From Pandoraea bronchicola (GTDB lineage Bacteria; Pseudomonadota; Gammaproteobacteria; Burkholderiales; Burkholderiaceae), in NCBI RefSeq assembly GCF_902459805.1, contig NZ_CABPST010000008.1, forward strand, positions 162,584 through 226,583: 64,000 nucleotides of DNA. Direction: 5' to 3'. Made by a program: the position numbers and the translations under genes. Below, one piece after another: positions 18,742-27,183 of this stretch (its first letter is position 1; each line of letters starts with the position of its first letter). A model generated the notes under the pieces. That model had not been told where the DNA came from, did not search any database, and saw only the letters and a program-made list of their open reading frames with translations.

Positions 18742-20814
18742 ATGGATACGATACGCGATGCTTCCGAAAAGGAAGCGCGACGCACGGCCACTGCCACGGC
18801 CGTGGACCTCAAGCTGCATACCGAACTTGCCCAGAAAGTGAGCACGGCAATGGCCACGCAGACCCTGGAAACAGGGATCGACCGCTCGATCACGGCACTG
18901 CTCGACCTGCAACAGGACGACGGTCACTGGCTGTTCGAACTGGAAGCCGACTCGACCATTCCGGCCGAGTACGTGCTGCTCCGTCACCATCTGGGTGAGA
19001 AGGTCGACGCCGAACTCGAAGCGAAGATCGCCGCGTATCTGCGTCGTATTCAGGGCGAACATGGCGGCTGGCCGTTGTTCCACAAGGGCAAGTTCGACAT
19101 GAGCGCCAGCGTGAAGGCGTACTTCGCGCTCAAGATGATCGGCGATCCGATCGATGCGCCGCACATGGTGCGTGCCCGCGAGGCCATCCTCTCGCGGGGC
19201 GGCGCGCAGAATTCGAACGTCTTCACGCGCATTCTGCTGGCACTCTACGGCGTGCTCTCCTGGCGTGCCGTGCCGATGATGCCTGTCGAGATCATGCTGT
19301 TGCCGCAGTGGTTCCCCTTCCATCTGTCGAAGGTGTCGTACTGGGCCCGTACCGTGATCGTGCCGCTGCTCGTGTTGCAGGCCAAGCGCCCGCTTGCACG
19401 TAACCCGAAGGGTGTCGGTATCGACGAGCTGTTCATCGGCAACCCCAAAGATGTCGGCCCGCCCAAACGTGCGCCGCATCAGAGCCGTTTCTGGTTCACG
19501 TTCTTCTCAGGGGTCGATCACGTGCTACGTGCGCTCGATCCGTTCTTCCCGAAGAGGCTGCGCGAGAAGTCGATCAAGCGCGCCGTCGATTTCGTCGAGG
19601 AACGTCTGAACGGCGAAGACGGGCTCGGCGCGATTTATCCGGCGATGGCCAACGCGGTCATGATGTACGACGTGCTTGGCTATCCGGAAGATCATCCGAG
19701 CCGCGCGATTGCCCGCAAGTCAGTCGAAAAGCTGGTGACGCCCGCCGATCACGAGACCTACGTGCAACCATGCCTGTCGCCGGTATGGGACACTGCCCTG
19801 TCGGCGCACGCGTTGCTCGAAACCGGTGATAAGCGCGCGATCGAAATGGCGGGCAAGGGCCTCGAGTGGCTCATTCCGCTCCAGATTCTGGACGTGCGTG
19901 GCGACTGGATTTCGCGTCGTCCGAACGTGCGTCCCGGCGGCTGGGCCTTCCAGTTTGCCAACCCCCACTACCCGGACGTGGACGACACCGCCGTGGTCGC
20001 CATGGCGATGGATCGCTATGAGAAGCTCGCCGGCACGTTCGAGAACGACAAGGTCGATGCCAGCACGCGTCCGATGCGTCATGCGATCGATCGCGGCACG
20101 GAGTGGGTGATCGGCATGCAGAGCGGCAACGGGGGCTGGGGGGCCTTCGAGCCGGAGAATACGCATCTGTATCTGAACAACATTCCGTTCTCGGATCACG
20201 GCGCGTTGCTCGATCCGCCGACGGTGGACGTCTCCGCACGTTGCCTCTCGATGCTGGCGCAACTGCCGCAATCGCCGGAGCGCAAGGCGTCAGCGGATCT
20301 GGCGTTGAAGTACATTCTCGACGATCAGGAGGCCGACGGCAGCTGGTACGGCCGCTGGGGCATGAATTTCGTGTACGGCACGTGGTCGGCCATGTGCAGC
20401 TTGCAGGCAGCGGGTTTGCCGCCGGAGCATCCGGCGCTGGCACGGTCGGCACAATGGCTCATCTCGATCCAGAACGCCGACGGCGGCTGGGGCGAAGACG
20501 GCGACAGCTACAAGCTCGAGTACAAGGGCTATGAGTCGGCGCCGAGCACGTCGTCGCAGACGGCCTGGGCGTTACTCGGTCTGATGGCCGCGGGCAAGGC
20601 CAACGATCCGGCGGTCAAGCGCGGCATCGACTATCTGCTCAACACGCAGAACGACGAAGGGCTTTGGGACGAGGAACTTTACACGGCGACGGGCTTCCCT
20701 CGAGTGTTCTATCTGCGTTATCACGGCTATCGCAAGTTCTTCCCGCTGTGGGCACTCGCGCGCTATCGTAATCTGACGGTGCGCAACGATTGCCCCGTGC
20801 CCTGCGGCATGTAA
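18742..20814 (+). CDS. shc: Squalene-hopene cyclase
   Basis: Membrane-associated triterpene cyclase (690 aa) converting squalene to hopene/hopanol. The catalytic acid motif D-V-D-D-T-A is present (Asp412-Asp415), with several QW repeats such as Q-x-x-x-G-x-W in D-D-G-H-W, N-G-G-W-G and D-G-G-W-G. It follows hpnE by 120 bp and precedes hpnG by 12 bp. The N-terminal ~45 residues before the first QW repeat are longer than in some homologues, and an internal Met could be an alternative start. Confidence 0.96.
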   Translation: MDTIRDASEKEARRTATATAVDLKLHTELAQKVSTAMATQTLETGIDRSITALLDLQQDDGHWLFELEADSTIPAEYVLLRHHLGEKVDAELEAKIAAYLRRIQGEHGGWPLFHKGKFDMSASVKAYFALKMIGDPIDAPHMVRAREAILSRGGAQNSNVFTRILLALYGVLSWRAVPMMPVEIMLLPQWFPFHLSKVSYWARTVIVPLLVLQAKRPLARNPKGVGIDELFIGNPKDVGPPKRAPHQSRFWFTFFSGVDHVLRALDPFFPKRLREKSIKRAVDFVEERLNGEDGLGAIYPAMANAVMMYDVLGYPEDHPSRAIARKSVEKLVTPADHETYVQPCLSPVWDTALSAHALLETGDKRAIEMAGKGLEWLIPLQILDVRGDWISRRPNVRPGGWAFQFANPHYPDVDDTAVVAMAMDRYEKLAGTFENDKVDASTRPMRHAIDRGTEWVIGMQSGNGGWGAFEPENTHLYLNNIPFSDHGALLDPPTVDVSARCLSMLAQLPQSPERKASADLALKYILDDQEADGSWYGRWGMNFVYGTWSAMCSLQAAGLPPEHPALARSAQWLISIQNADGGWGEDGDSYKLEYKGYESAPSTSSQTAWALLGLMAAGKANDPAVKRGIDYLLNTQNDEGLWDEELYTATGFPRVFYLRYHGYRKFFPLWALARYRNLTVRNDCPVPCGM

Positions 20815-20826
20815 AACGCGAACGCC

Positions 20827-21522
20827 ATGACCCCGCCCATCATCGTTGTGACCGGTATGCCCTTCGAAGCGCGCATCGCGCGCGGCAACGGGGTGCTCGT
20901 GGTCTGCGCGCAGAACGACACGCTCGCCGCAGACCTGGAGGTTGCGATGGCACGTGATGGCGCGCGCGGGCTGGTGAGCTTCGGTACGGCGGGCGGGTTG
21001 ATTCCCGGCATGAAGCCCGGTCAGTGGGTGATCGCGCACAAGGTGCTGGATATGCCACAGCAGGCGCGCGAGTATGTGGCGGCCATTGGCTGGGCCGACG
21101 CATTACGTCGTGCCATGCCCGGTGCCTTGCGCGCCGATCTGGCAGGCGTGACTGCGCCTGTGGTGAACGCGGACGACAAAGCCGCGTTGCTTCGCGAGAG
21201 CGGGGCGGCAGCGGCGGATATGGAATCGCATATCGTGGCGCGAGTGGCGCAGGCGCACGGGCTGCCGTTCGTCGCCGCACGGGTGGTGATTGATCCGGCC
21301 GAACGGTCTCTCCCTCCGGCGGCGCTCGCGGGGCTTCGCAGCGACGGTTCCACCGACATTCTCGGCGTGCTGCGCTCGCTGGCCGTCAATCCATTGCAAT
21401 TGCCTGCGTTGCTGCGCGTCGGGAAAGACGCCAGCCTCGCCAGGCAGTCCATGCGTCACGGACGCCAGATCGTGGCCCTCAAGCTGGGCGATGGCTTCGG
21501 TGCCGTGGCCGCCGGCATCTGA
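20827..21522 (+). CDS. hpnG: Adenosylhopane nucleosidase/phosphorylase HpnG
   Basis: Purine-nucleoside-phosphorylase-type enzyme (231 aa) that removes adenine from adenosylhopane to yield (phospho)ribosylhopane. Visible family features are the substrate-binding G-T-A-G-G-L-I-P-G loop and the D-M-E-S-H signature that binds the ribose. It lies 12 bp after shc, while HpnH, which makes its substrate, is in the opposite-strand group downstream. A bidirectional terminator-like hairpin follows at 21570-21607. Confidence 0.9.
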   Translation: MTPPIIVVTGMPFEARIARGNGVLVVCAQNDTLAADLEVAMARDGARGLVSFGTAGGLIPGMKPGQWVIAHKVLDMPQQAREYVAAIGWADALRRAMPGALRADLAGVTAPVVNADDKAALLRESGAAAADMESHIVARVAQAHGLPFVAARVVIDPAERSLPPAALAGLRSDGSTDILGVLRSLAVNPLQLPALLRVGKDASLARQSMRHGRQIVALKLGDGFGAVAAGI

Positions 21523-21569
21523 TCGCGTCGGTCCCCGCACGGCCTTTCAACGGCAAGCGTCACCCAGGA

Positions 21570-21607
21570 AAAATGCCAGCGCGTCTTTGCAGACGGGCTG
21601 GCATTTT
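21570..21607. terminator. Bidirectional terminator between hpnG and hpnB
   Basis: Arms AAAATGCCAGC (21570-21580) and GCTGGCATTTT (21597-21607) are perfectly complementary, with an inner CGTC/GACG pair in the loop. A/T ends on both sides fit termination of the convergent hpnG (plus) and hpnB (minus) transcripts. Confidence 0.75.
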
Positions 21608-21638
21608 CGTTTTGGGCCGAGACCGGCAGGTGGCTGGT

Positions 21639-22841
21639 TCACACGTCCGACGATTGCTGTCCGCGCGCCTGAGCGCGTCCCTTCCACATGCCACCACGAC
21701 CGCGCCAGTGTTGCAGTGCCGAGTCGAACGTGAAGACGGTGTACAACGCAGCGACGAGCGGCAGCATCGGTCCGAAGCTCGACGGCTGACGATAGAAGCG
21801 CAGCATCGGCAGGTACGACAGCGTCATCGCAATCCAGGCAAAGAGACCCAGCCACTGGGCAATGCCCGAGGCGAAGATCGTCATGGCAGGCGGCACGATG
21901 AACGTGAGCAGCAGCGATACGATGGTGCCCGCGAGCAACACCGGCGAGTACTGCAACTGTGCATAGGCCGTGCGCGACACCATCTTGCGAATCTCGCCGA
22001 GGTTGTCGTACGGACGCACGCTGACGGCCCGCTCCGTGAGACCCAGCCAGATCGCGCCTTGCTTCTTGAGCAGACGTCCCATGGCGCAGTCGTCGATGAT
22101 CTCGTCGCGAATGGCTTCGATACCGCCACCGGCTTCGAGCGAGGCGCGATGAATCAGCATGCAACCGCCTGCGGCCGCCGCCATGCGCTTCTTCGGATCG
22201 TTGACCCAGGCGAACGGGTACAGCATCTGGAAGAACAGCACGAACGCGGGAATCAGCGTGCGTTCGAACCATGCCGTGCAGCGCAGCTTTGCCATGAGCG
22301 AGACGAGCACGCGATTGTCGCCCGTGGCACGCGTGACCAGACGACGCACATTCTCCGGCGAATGCGCGATGTCGGCGTCCGTGTGCAACAGATAGTCGGG
22401 CGCGATGCCATCGTCGTTTGTGGCGGGATCGCTCGCGAACGCCACCCCCTGACGCACCGCCCACATCTTGCCGGTCCAGCCACCGGGCAGCGGCTGGCCG
22501 CTGAGCACATCCACGCGGCGGATGAAGCCGTCGGCGGCTGCACGTGCGGCGGCTTCGCGGGCGAGATCGGCCGTGCCGTCGTGGCTCTGATCGTCGACAA
22601 CCACGATGCGCAGCCGTCCCGCATAGTCCTGACGGCACAGCGATTCAACCACTTGTCCGATCGATTCCGCCTCGTTGCGCGCGGGAATGACAACGGCCAC
22701 GACGGGCCAGACGCCGGGCGCCGGCAGGCGCGCTTCGTCCAGATCGTCACGCTCACGCGCGCGCCAGAAATCACCCTGCGAACTCAGCAGATAGATCCAG
22801 ATGGCCAGCGACAACGCGGCAATCCAGGCCAAAACAGTCAT
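21639..22841 (-). CDS. hpnB: Hopanoid-associated glycosyltransferase HpnB
   Basis: GT2-family membrane glycosyltransferase (400 aa) of the HpnB type. A single N-terminal helix is followed by the GT-A domain (V-V-I-P-A-R-N-E-A and a D-A-D metal motif in H-T-D-A-D-I-A), an acceptor-site I-D-D-C motif and three or four C-terminal helices. The donor and acceptor are not proven for this family; transfer of a sugar to a hopanoid side chain is the usual inference. The ATG at 22841 overlaps the hpnA stop (ATGA); upstream in-frame codons lie within hpnA and are ignored. Confidence 0.88.
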   Translation of the reverse strand: MTVLAWIAALSLAIWIYLLSSQGDFWRARERDDLDEARLPAPGVWPVVAVVIPARNEAESIGQVVESLCRQDYAGRLRIVVVDDQSHDGTADLAREAAARAAADGFIRRVDVLSGQPLPGGWTGKMWAVRQGVAFASDPATNDDGIAPDYLLHTDADIAHSPENVRRLVTRATGDNRVLVSLMAKLRCTAWFERTLIPAFVLFFQMLYPFAWVNDPKKRMAAAAGGCMLIHRASLEAGGGIEAIRDEIIDDCAMGRLLKKQGAIWLGLTERAVSVRPYDNLGEIRKMVSRTAYAQLQYSPVLLAGTIVSLLLTFIVPPAMTIFASGIAQWLGLFAWIAMTLSYLPMLRFYRQPSSFGPMLPLVAALYTVFTFDSALQHWRGRGGMWKGRAQARGQQSSDV

Positions 22842-23833
22842 GACAGATATCCGGCAGAACCAAACCAGGCGAGCGCGTCGCGCAGGCCTTCGGAGTAGGG
22901 GCGGGCAGTGTAGCCAAGATCGCGCTTCGCCTTCTCGGACGAGAAGAACATGTGGTAGCGCGACATCTTCAGGCCATCGACGGTGACGAACGGCTCTTTG
23001 CCCGTGAAGCGAGCAACGCCTTGCGCTGCCATCGCGAGCGGATAGAGCGGCCAACGCGGCAGTGCAATCTTTGGGGCCTTGCGATCGACCATACCCGCAA
23101 TGCCCGCGAGCATGTCACGCAGCAGAACGTCGTCGCCGCCAAGAATGTAGCGCTCACCGATGCGTCCGCGCTCGAGAGCAAGCAGATGGCCTTCGGCGCA
23201 ATCGTCGACGTGAACGAGATTCAGGCCCGTATCGACAAACGCGGGAATCTTGCCTTGCGCGGCTTCGACGATGATGCGCCCGGTCGGCGTGGGCTTGATG
23301 TCGCGCGGACCGATGGGCGTGGACGGATTGACGATCACGGCGGGCAGGCCGTCGTTCGCAATCATTCGCTCGACCAGACGTTCGGCCGCCACCTTGCTGC
23401 GCTTGTACACGCCGATGGTGGTGGCTTCGTCGTTCGGGGAGGTTTCGTCGACGGGACCGACGGCGTCGTGAACACGCAGTGTGGCGACACTGCTGGTGTA
23501 CACCACGCGCTCGACGCCTGCACGCAGCGCGGCTTCCATCACCGTGCGCGTGCCGTCGATGTTGGCCCGCATGATGTCGTTCGGATCTTTCGCCCAGAGA
23601 CGATAGTCGGCGGCGACGTGGAGCAGGGCATCGACCCCGGTGAGCGCGCGTTGCATCGATGCCGCATCGCGCATGTCGCCTTCCACGACTTCAACGGGCA
23701 GGTCGGCGAGGTTCGCGCGCGGACTGGTGCCACGCACCAGCAGGCGAACCTCGTGACCGCGCGCGAGCGCCGTGCGTGCCACCGCAGAACCGACGAACCC
23801 GGAGGCGCCGGTGACCAGCACACGCGACGGCAT
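22838..23833 (-). CDS. hpnA: Hopanoid-associated sugar epimerase HpnA
   Basis: Extended-SDR, NAD-dependent epimerase/dehydratase-like protein (331 aa). It has the N-terminal G-A-S-G-F-V-G nucleotide motif and the catalytic Y-K-R-S-K (YxxxK) in the middle. The family is found consistently in hopanoid loci but its substrate is unproven. The stop overlaps hpnB by 4 bp, and its start adjoins the hpnH stop without a gap, so hpnH-hpnA-hpnB are coupled. Confidence 0.9.
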   Translation of the reverse strand: MPSRVLVTGASGFVGSAVARTALARGHEVRLLVRGTSPRANLADLPVEVVEGDMRDAASMQRALTGVDALLHVAADYRLWAKDPNDIMRANIDGTRTVMEAALRAGVERVVYTSSVATLRVHDAVGPVDETSPNDEATTIGVYKRSKVAAERLVERMIANDGLPAVIVNPSTPIGPRDIKPTPTGRIIVEAAQGKIPAFVDTGLNLVHVDDCAEGHLLALERGRIGERYILGGDDVLLRDMLAGIAGMVDRKAPKIALPRWPLYPLAMAAQGVARFTGKEPFVTVDGLKMSRYHMFFSSEKAKRDLGYTARPYSEGLRDALAWFGSAGYLS

Positions 23834-24955
23834 TTACGCCTTGGCCCGGCGCAGTTCGTCGAGCTTGATCTCGACGTGCTTCGAGAACACGAACTCGGCC
23901 GGACGCTGCTTGGCGAACGAGACGTCCTCGGCCATCGGGCCATCGGTACGCACGCCCTTGAGCGCGACACCCAGCGCGCGCAGCGGACGCGTCAGCGTCT
24001 CGTTCACGGCCGTGGCTTCGAAGCCGCTGTGCACCATGCAGTCGGCGCACTTCTCGTAGTTGCCCACACCGTACTTGTCCCAGTCGGTGGTTTCCATCAG
24101 TTCCGTGTACGTCTTGGCATAGCCTTCGCCAAGCAGGTAGCACGGACGCTGCCAGCCGAACACGGTACGCGTCGGGTTACCCCACGGCGTGCAGTGGTAC
24201 GAACGGTTGCCGGCAAGGAAGTCCAGGAACAGGCTCGATTGGCTAAACGTCCAGTTCTTGCCGCCGTTGCCGCGCTTGAGAATGTCGCGGAACAGTTGCT
24301 TGGTCTTCGAACGGTTCAGGAAGTGCTGCTGATCCGGCGCGCGCTCGTAGGCATAGCCCGGCGAGACGGTAATGCCGTCAAGGCCAAGGTCCTTCGTCGA
24401 ATCGAAGAACTTGGCGACCTTCTCCGGATCGGCGTTGTTGAACAGCGTGCAGTTGATGTTCACGCGGAAGCCGCGCGACTTGGCCAGCTTGATGGCGGAC
24501 ACGGCGCGGTCGTACACACCTTCCTGCGACACGGCGGCGTCGTGCATTTCACGGTCGCCGTCGAGGTGAATCGACCAGACGAAGAACGGGCTCGGCTCGT
24601 AGTCGTCGATCTTCTTTTCGAGCAACAGGGCGTTCGTGCACAGATAGACGAACTTCTTGCGTGCGATGATGCCCTTGACGATCTCCGGCATTTCCTTGTG
24701 CAGCAGCGGCTCGCCACCGGCGATCGAGACCACCGGTGCGCCGCATTCGTCCACGGCGTCGAGCGAGTCCTTGAGCGAGACGCGCTGATTCAGGATGGGG
24801 TCCGGATAGTCGATCTTGCCGCAGCCCGAGCAGGCGAGGTTGCAGCGGAACAGCGGTTCGAGCATGAGCACCAGCGGGTAGCGCTTGTTGCCCTTGAAGC
24901 GTTGCTTCATCAGATAGGCGCCAACATACGCCTGTTGCAGGAAGGGGATGGCCAA
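23834..24955 (-). CDS. hpnH: Adenosylhopane synthase HpnH (radical SAM)
   Basis: Radical SAM enzyme (373 aa) joining 5'-deoxyadenosyl to diploptene, the entry step to extended hopanoids. The CxxxCxxC cluster motif is intact (Cys38, Cys42, Cys45), and a SPASM-like C-terminal Cys region (E-K-C-A-D-C) follows the barrel. It starts 23 bp after the ispH stop. The reaction product feeds HpnG on the other strand. Confidence 0.95.
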   Translation of the reverse strand: MAIPFLQQAYVGAYLMKQRFKGNKRYPLVLMLEPLFRCNLACSGCGKIDYPDPILNQRVSLKDSLDAVDECGAPVVSIAGGEPLLHKEMPEIVKGIIARKKFVYLCTNALLLEKKIDDYEPSPFFVWSIHLDGDREMHDAAVSQEGVYDRAVSAIKLAKSRGFRVNINCTLFNNADPEKVAKFFDSTKDLGLDGITVSPGYAYERAPDQQHFLNRSKTKQLFRDILKRGNGGKNWTFSQSSLFLDFLAGNRSYHCTPWGNPTRTVFGWQRPCYLLGEGYAKTYTELMETTDWDKYGVGNYEKCADCMVHSGFEATAVNETLTRPLRALGVALKGVRTDGPMAEDVSFAKQRPAEFVFSKHVEIKLDELRRAKA

Positions 24956-24978
24956 GTTCGGCTCCTGTTCGTGTTGCG

Positions 24979-25938
24979 TTAGCCAGCGACCGCGTGTTGC
25001 GCGGCGACCGGCTCGTGTTTAATCAATTCCGACGGCAGGCGAAACTGGATGGTTTCCTCGATGCCGTCCATGAGAGTCACTTCGACGGTGTCGATGCGAC
25101 GCAGTGCGTCGATCACGTCTTCGACCATGCGCTCGGGCGCAGATGCCCCGGCGGTAATGCCGATGCGGGCCTGGCCGCGCACCCATTCCGGATTCAGCTC
25201 TGAGCCATCGGCCACCAGGTAGCTCGGCAGTCCCATTTCGGAGCCGATTTCGCGCAGGCGGTTCGAGTTCGAGCTGTTCGTCGCCCCGACCACCAGCAGT
25301 ACATCCACGCGCTCGCACAGCTCGCGCACGGCGGTCTGGCGATTCTGCGTGGCATAGCAGATGTCTTTGGTGTTCGGGCCGACGATATTGGTAAAGCGAC
25401 GTTGCAGCGCAGCAATGATACCGCGAGTCTCGTCGACCGATAGCGTGGTCTGAGTGACGTACGACAGCGGCGTATTGTCGGCGAGCGGCAGGGCGTCGAC
25501 ATCGTCTTCGGTCTGCACGAGATGCACGGGACCGTCGATCTGGCCCATCGTCCCTTCGACTTCGGGGTGGCCGGCATGACCGATCAGAATGACTTCACGG
25601 CCGGCAGACACGTAGTTCTTGCCCTGAATGTGCACTTTGGTGACGAGCGGGCAGGTGGCATTGAGCACCTTCAGACCGCGCGTCTGCGCCTCCTGTTCGA
25701 CGACGCGTGCGACGCCATGGGCGCTGAAAATGGTCACAGCGCCCGCAGGAGCTTCGGACAACTCGTCGATAAAGCGCGCGCCCTTGGCCTTGAGCGAATC
25801 GACCACATGTTTGTTGTGGACGATCTCATGGCGGACGTAGACCGGGGCGCCGTATTTTTCCAGGGCGCGCTCCACGATCTCGATGGCACGTATGACACCC
25901 GCACAAAAACCGCGGGGTTGGGCAAGGAAGACTTGCAT
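24979..25938 (-). CDS. ispH: 4-hydroxy-3-methylbut-2-enyl diphosphate reductase
   Basis: Last enzyme of the MEP isoprenoid pathway, a 4Fe-4S protein producing IPP and DMAPP (319 aa). The three cluster cysteines are visible in P-R-G-F-C-A-G-V (Cys12), N-A-T-C-P-L-V and D-I-C-Y-A-T-Q. The T-N-S-S-N-S substrate motif is present. Placement upstream of hpnH in a single-strand group ties isoprenoid supply to hopanoid production, as does dxs further downstream. Confidence 0.95.
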   Translation of the reverse strand: MQVFLAQPRGFCAGVIRAIEIVERALEKYGAPVYVRHEIVHNKHVVDSLKAKGARFIDELSEAPAGAVTIFSAHGVARVVEQEAQTRGLKVLNATCPLVTKVHIQGKNYVSAGREVILIGHAGHPEVEGTMGQIDGPVHLVQTEDDVDALPLADNTPLSYVTQTTLSVDETRGIIAALQRRFTNIVGPNTKDICYATQNRQTAVRELCERVDVLLVVGATNSSNSNRLREIGSEMGLPSYLVADGSELNPEWVRGQARIGITAGASAPERMVEDVIDALRRIDTVEVTLMDGIEETIQFRLPSELIKHEPVAAQHAVAG

Positions 25939-26296
25939 TCAGCTCTCCGGCTCAGGTCGGCCGGGATGGCGGTGCTATCGGGTGTCCATGTCGTGAAAAC
26001 TATGGCCTCATGCAGCGCGCGGCGCCAGCTTCGATGGCATTTCGCGCGCCCCCGCGGGGGACCGCCGTCCGGTCGTTTGACAAGCAGCGATTGTAACCGC
26101 CGCGGCCAAATATTGCTGACGACCCCCTATGGGAAGCCGCCTGCGAGTGTTGCATAAATGTTGACGAATCAGCGCGTATCTGGATTGGATTTGCGCCGAA
26201 TCTGCCGTTAAGTTGAAAAATCCGCCGCGCATACGCTGGCGCCGGCCCCCTGGGTTGGCCGCGCCGGTCACGCTGTGCGTCAACAAGTCATTGATT
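25939..26296. other. Gene-free spacer between ispH and hpnM
   Basis: Upstream region of the ispH-hpnH-hpnA-hpnB group and downstream of hpnM. It is GC-rich up to about 26100 and more AT-rich to 26220. No coding frame with plausible composition and no clear promoter or terminator was recognised. Confidence 0.45.
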
Positions 26297-26944
26297 TTAT
26301 TTGCCGAAACGCTCGTTCTTCTCGCGCAGATAGGCGATCAGGCTGTCGATGCCGCCCTGGGCGATACGGGCTTTGAACTGCGGCTGATACAACTGGATGA
26401 GCCACGCGTCGGCCACGTTCTCGCCCATCATGTTGATGTCGTAGATCTTCCAGCCCTTGTCGGTCTTGGCCAGACGGTAGGCCACCGAAAGATTGTCGCC
26501 GGTGCCGCTCACCGAGGCGCCCACCACGACGTCGGTGCTGTTCGCCGTGAGTTTGGCCGGGGAGAACTTGAACGAGATCTGCGTGCCACGCACTTGCGAG
26601 AGTTGCAGCGCGAACGTGTTCACGAGCAACTGCTGGAACTGTTCGAAGACCTGCTGCTGCTGGGCCGGCGTGGCGGTATCGAACGCCTTCGGGCCCACGG
26701 CGTAGCGCGTGGTGCGATGGAAGTCGGTATAGGGCAGGAACTCGCGGGCCACGACACGTGCGGTAGCGCTCACATCACCGTCACGGGCGGCCGCGTCGGC
26801 CTTGGCGGCCTTGACGACCGTCTCGACTGCGGTCTTCACCATATCGTTCGGATTGGCGCTGTTTGCCTGTGCCCAGGCGCTCGAGACACCAGCGATGCCG
26901 CTGACTGCGACGGTAGCGATTGCCGTCACCAGAAATTTGTTCAT
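26297..26944 (-). CDS. hpnM: Periplasmic hopanoid/phospholipid-binding protein HpnM (MlaC/Ttg2D family)
   Basis: Secreted 215-aa protein of the MlaC/Ttg2D (toluene tolerance) family, with a signal peptide ending at S-A-W-A-Q-A. These proteins ferry lipids across the periplasm. The frame extends upstream to 27058 but ATG 26944 gives the proper signal sequence. It is divergent from hpnN, the RND-type hopanoid transporter, with 239 bp between the starts, and the pair is a recurrent hopanoid transport module. Confidence 0.88.
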   Translation of the reverse strand: MNKFLVTAIATVAVSGIAGVSSAWAQANSANPNDMVKTAVETVVKAAKADAAARDGDVSATARVVAREFLPYTDFHRTTRYAVGPKAFDTATPAQQQQVFEQFQQLLVNTFALQLSQVRGTQISFKFSPAKLTANSTDVVVGASVSGTGDNLSVAYRLAKTDKGWKIYDINMMGENVADAWLIQLYQPQFKARIAQGGIDSLIAYLREKNERFGK

Positions 26945-27183
26945 ACGTTGAAACCCAGCTCGTCTTCGTCGGTTTATATCGGGTAGGCCCGTAGTGTAGT
27001 CCACGCGGCCTTGTATACTGCTTCGATTTTGCAAATTCACCGTTTCCTCGTATTTCACTAGCCGATCGACGGATTTGTTCCGCGATTGGTTCCCCGGCGC
27101 ACCCGATCCATAACGATTCGTTACCTTATGGATCGAGGCGGCCGAAGGCGAGGACGGCCCCCACTTTCTTCCGGAACCGCTAC

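Noticed and set aside
22952-24982. 676-codon plus-strand frame opposite hpnA-hpnH
   Set aside because: Antisense shadow of two well-recognised genes; no motif or ribosome site.
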